From positions 1 to 17,711 of the forward strand of contig JACRMO010000045.1 of assembly GCA_016214925.1 (NCBI GenBank): a stretch of DNA of 17,711 bases, given 5' to 3'. The position numbers were made by a program, and so were the translations under genes. A model generated the notes under the pieces. That model was not told the origin of the DNA, did not search any database, and saw only the letters and a program-made list of their open reading frames with translations. Shown piece by piece: positions 15,309 through 17,711 of the stretch. This DNA comes from Gammaproteobacteria bacterium (GTDB lineage: Bacteria; Pseudomonadota; Gammaproteobacteria; Thiohalobacterales; Thiohalobacteraceae). The number at the start of each line of letters is the position of its first letter. Positions within the stretch are counted from its first letter, which is position 1.

Positions 15309-16702
15309 ATGAATTCACGCAAACTGTTTGCAGTCCATGCCCTGACTCTGGCGGTCGGTACCGCCATCATCCTGCCCGGTCTGGTCTATGCCGATGATGA
15401 CAGCCGCGACTTCGGCGCCAAGGTCGAACATTTGAATCGGCTTACGATAAGGTACTGCTGGCCAAGGGCCTGCGGGCGAAGTATCTGACCCGCGATGCCG
15501 CCGACAAGACCGACATGATGGCGTTCTATCCGGCCGCCAATCCGACGCATCTGATCAGTTGCGTCGAGGGTGGTCGTAGTGCCATCGGCAGCAATGCCGA
15601 CGGCAGCACCAAGTTCAACCCGTCCGTGCAGAGCATCGATCTGGCCTCCGGTGAAGTGCAGACCCTTCTGCGTGGCATGACCAGCTGCGACGGCATCCGT
15701 ACCACGCCGTGGGGCACCATCCTCGCCACCGAAGAAACCGGCACCGGCGGTGCCTATGAAATCCTCGATCCGCTCAGCGTCAGTAATGCGACCGTGCTGG
15801 ATCGCGGCGCCGCCGGCATGCCCGCCGTCGTGACCGCGCCGGACAATGTCGTCAAGCGCATCTATCTGCCGACCATGGCCTGGGAAGGTCTGGAAGTGCT
15901 GGCTAGCGGTGTGGTGATTGGCGGTGACGAACTGCGTCCGGGCACGGCCAACGCCGATGCCGACGGCGGCGCGATGTTCAAGTTCGTGCCCGCCACGCCG
16001 CGCATGGATGACAGTCTGATCACCGATCTGGCCCAGTCGCCGCTGGCCGCCGGCGCGGTGTTCGCCCTGCAGGTCTCCTGCGTGGACAACACGCAGCAGG
16101 TCGGTCAGGGTTGCGAAATCGGCAATGCCGCTTGGCTGCCGGTGAACGCCGCTACCGCGCGCGCCGATGCCGATGCCGCCATGGCCACCGGTTTTTACCG
16201 TCCGGAAGATCTGCATGCCGACCCGCTGTATCAAGGTCCGGGTGTGCGCGTTTGCTGGACCAATACCGGCAATGAAGATGCCAAAAACTACGCCGAAGTC
16301 GTCTGCGGTATCGACAGCGATCCGCTGCTCGCCGATGCGACTATCCGCAGCGTCGAGGTCAACCGCTTCGTCGAAGGCGATCTGGACTTCAATTCCTTCG
16401 ACAATGTGGCGTTCCAGCCCGGCACCGGCAACCTGTATGTGATCGAAGATCACGACAACGGTGACGTGTTCGCCTGCTTGCAGGATGGCGCCGACCACGA
16501 TATCAAGAGCGACGGTTGCGTGAAGATGCTGTCAGTGAAGCCCAGTGAGGCCGAACCGACCGGCTTCCTGTTCAGCAATGACGGCCGTACCGCCTTTGTG
16601 TCAATCCAGCACACGAACGACGCCAACATGCCGAAGGTCGACGACTATGCTACCGATGACGTGATCATGATCACCGGTTTCAAGATGAAGGCGAGCGACT
16701 GA
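15309..16702 (+). pseudogene. PhoX/DUF839-type secreted phosphatase, frameshifted near the N-terminus
   Basis: GAGGAG (15297-15302) and the ATG at 15309 start a Sec signal peptide (cleavage near VYA-DD) and mature DSRDFGAKVEH. After His codon 15429-15431 the frame breaks; two bases later frame 2 carries ESAYDKVLLAKGLRAKYLTRD and continues for 422 residues to TGA 16700-16702. Conserved DUF839/PhoX blocks are CDGIRTTPWGTILATEETG, FYRPEDLHADP and NLYVIEDHDNGDVF, which in PhoX hold Ca/Fe-binding acidic residues. Homologues I recall have an additional N-terminal linker between these halves, so a deletion of 3n+1 bases is likely. PhoX enzymes are calcium/iron-dependent alkaline phosphatases of the periplasm. 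This one lacks an evident Tat twin-arginine signal and is shorter than classical PhoX, so phosphatase activity is inferred. Restart at ATG 15512/15515 would give an unsecreted protein. Confidence 0.85.
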
Positions 16703-16714
16703 GTGCGTGAACGG

Positions 16715-16735
16715 GGGCGGATAATAAATCCGCCC
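16715..16735 (+). terminator. Hairpin after the DUF839 gene
   Basis: GGGCGGAT (16715-16722), loop AATAA and ATCCGCCC (16728-16735) form a perfect 8-bp stem 12 bp after the stop. There is no close U-tract (only TTTT ten bases on), so it may protect the transcript end or act with the second hairpin at 16765. Confidence 0.55.
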
Positions 16736-16764
16736 GCGACGATTTTAGGGGAGTGACGTTACCC

Positions 16765-16791
16765 GGGGCCGCGTATGCGGCCCCTTTTTTT
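16765..16791 (+). terminator. Strong Rho-independent terminator
   Basis: GGGGCCGC (16765-16772), loop GTAT and GCGGCCCC (16777-16784) form a perfect 8-bp stem followed directly by seven T. It ends plus-strand transcription just before the convergent PilZ gene. Confidence 0.9.
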
Positions 16792-16798
16792 GCGCGAA

Positions 16799-17119
16799 TC
16801 AGGCCGCGCTCAGCATGTAGCGCAGCGCGTAGAAATCGCTGTAATCCACATGCCGCAGCATCAGGCCCACGCCGGCGTCGCCATTGCCGTGTACCACATA
16901 GGCGGGCATGTGGTGCTCATGTTCGTTGCCGCCAGTGCGGGTCACGAACGACACCTCAAGCTCGGCATGCAGCGGCAACTCGATGCCGTCGGTATGCACG
17001 TACATACCTTCCAGGCTGACATCGCGGGTCTTGCCCGTAATCATGCCGACCGGCGCGTAATAGAGAGAGACCTCCATTTCGATCGGCTTTCTTTCACTCC
17101 AACGGTGTTCCATCGTCAT
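16799..17119 (-). CDS. PilZ-domain c-di-GMP-binding protein
   Basis: A 106-residue stand-alone PilZ domain. The c-di-GMP signature is complete: Arg6-x3-Arg10 (HRWSERKP) and Asp33-x-Ser35-x2-Gly38 (TRDVSLEGMYV). Beta-strands typical of the fold follow (ELEVSFVTRTG, MPAYVVHGNGDAGVGLML). Four in-frame ATGs cluster at the start; I choose 17119 because GGAGGA stands six bases upstream of it, while the ATG at 17134 precedes that SD. PilZ proteins transmit c-di-GMP levels to motility, pili or exopolysaccharide; no output domain is attached here. It is convergent with the DUF839 gene and divergent from ppx/gppA. Confidence 0.9.
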   Translation of the reverse strand: MTMEHRWSERKPIEMEVSLYYAPVGMITGKTRDVSLEGMYVHTDGIELPLHAELEVSFVTRTGGNEHEHHMPAYVVHGNGDAGVGLMLRHVDYSDFYALRYMLSAA

Positions 17120-17265
17120 GATCATTCCTCCCATGGCGGTTCCCCGCGCCAGAAATCAGACGGCAGTTAGCTATTTTGCAATATCGATGCCAAAGGCCAG
17201 CATCGCGTGCGCGGCCGATCTGCCCTGGAGAGCATAGCGCGTCCCGCGCCGCGCCGGAAACCGCA

Positions 17266-17302
17266 TTGGTCCGGGTCGAAGCCGGCTGTTATAGTAGCCG
17301 GC
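17266..17302 (+). promoter_or_regulatory. Probable sigma-70 promoter of ppx/gppA with an inverted repeat over the -10
   Basis: TTGGTC (17266-17271), 18 bases and TATAGT (17290-17295) form a good promoter about 60 bp before the start codon. The -10 is enclosed by a perfect inverted repeat, GCCGGCT (17281-17287) and AGCCGGC (17296-17302), with an 8-base spacer. This could be an operator or just a local dyad. Confidence 0.5.
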
Positions 17303-17358
17303 CATTGCGACAGCAAAATGTTTTTAGCGCGGATGCGCTCAGCAGGGTTGGTTGTGTA

Positions 17359-17711
17359 TTGACTGCGCCGGATAACATCATCGATTCGCCCATCGCGGCG
17401 GTCGACCTCGGTTCCAACAGCTTCCACATGATCGTTGCCCGCCAGCAGGATGGACAATTGCGTGTGGTCGATCGTTTGCGCGACCCGATCCGTCTGGCGG
17501 CGGGTCTGGATCGCAACAATCGCTTCGATCCGGAGGTGCGCCGGCGCGCCCTCGAATGTTTGCAGCGCTTCGGCCAACGCCTGCGCGATTTCGCCCCGCA
17601 GAGCGTGCGGGTGGTGGGCACCAACACCCTGCGTCGCGCACGCGATCCGGAATTTCTCGACGAGGCCCAACAGGCGTTGGGACATCCCATCGAAGTCATC
17701 GCCGGTGTCGA
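17359..17711 (+). CDS. Ppx/GppA exopolyphosphatase-family protein, 5' part
   Basis: The first 117 codons of a Ppx/GppA phosphatase of the ASKHA superfamily; the gene runs off the right edge. The phosphate-1 motif AAVDLGSNSFHMIVAR is clear, followed by LRDPIRLAAGLD and VRVVGTNTLRRARD, the usual conserved blocks. Family members remove terminal phosphate from polyphosphate (Ppx) or convert pppGpp to ppGpp (GppA); the N-terminus alone does not decide between them. The start TTG 17359 gives MTAPDNIIDSPIAAVDLGSNS, a usual length before the motif; no ATG is in frame upstream and the RBS (AGCAGGG) is weak. Location beside phoBR and pstS favours a role in phosphate storage. Confidence 0.9.
   Translation, partial: MTAPDNIIDSPIAAVDLGSNSFHMIVARQQDGQLRVVDRLRDPIRLAAGLDRNNRFDPEVRRRALECLQRFGQRLRDFAPQSVRVVGTNTLRRARDPEFLDEAQQALGHPIEVIAGV

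Noticed and set aside
15386..16498. 370-residue minus-strand reading frame opposite the DUF839 gene
   Set aside because: Gly/His/Ala-rich shadow of a gene with conserved PhoX-type motifs; no RBS or family features.

Overview
The window looks like a chromosomal segment of a GC-rich gammaproteobacterium. It has PhoB/PhoR with E. coli-like Pho boxes, PstS, an AmpG-type permease, a PilZ protein, an HD-GYP protein and a Ppx/GppA phosphatase. I cannot place it to genus from sequence alone. Several lesions and an apparent chimeric join near base 330 suggest a draft or metagenome-derived contig, or a locus that is decaying.

Layout. Bases 1-~330 read best on the minus strand as part of an outer-membrane beta-barrel protein with very high GC3 codon use. 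From ~330 the plus strand becomes the natural reading: the C-terminal end of an unrecognised protein, followed by a secreted cupin. Bases 1284-3418 (minus) hold a LysR regulator and a two-copy HD-GYP protein. Divergent from the LysR gene are an F420/NADP-oxidoreductase-like protein and an SDR-fold protein that lacks the SDR catalytic Tyr and Lys. Next, on the minus strand, is a broken NAD(P)-binding epimerase-like gene. It is followed by an ECF sigma factor translationally coupled to a ChrR-like cupin anti-sigma factor, an AmpG-like permease, and a convergent type II P-type ATPase whose stop codon overlaps that of the permease. A small lipoprotein and a cupin_3 protein form a divergent pair.

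From 11936 to the right edge lies a phosphate-starvation region. A Pho box precedes phoB and phoR, an array of 11-bp Pho repeats precedes pstS, and degenerate repeats precede a PhoX/DUF839-type phosphatase gene. A PilZ gene (minus) and the start of ppx/gppA follow. The expected circuit is: PhoR senses phosphate status and phosphorylates PhoB. PhoB then activates phoBR, pstS and probably the phosphatase gene, while Ppx handles polyphosphate or (p)ppGpp.

The most striking feature is damage. As written, phoR has an in-frame amber codon, and pstS, the DUF839 gene and the epimerase-like gene each have a frame break that leaves both flanking halves well conserved. The three frame breaks share the same net phase. 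Only phoB and the 5' part of ppx are intact in the Pho region. Whether this is real pseudogenisation or consensus/assembly error is the main open question. I found no CRISPR array, tRNA, rRNA, transposase or phage module.
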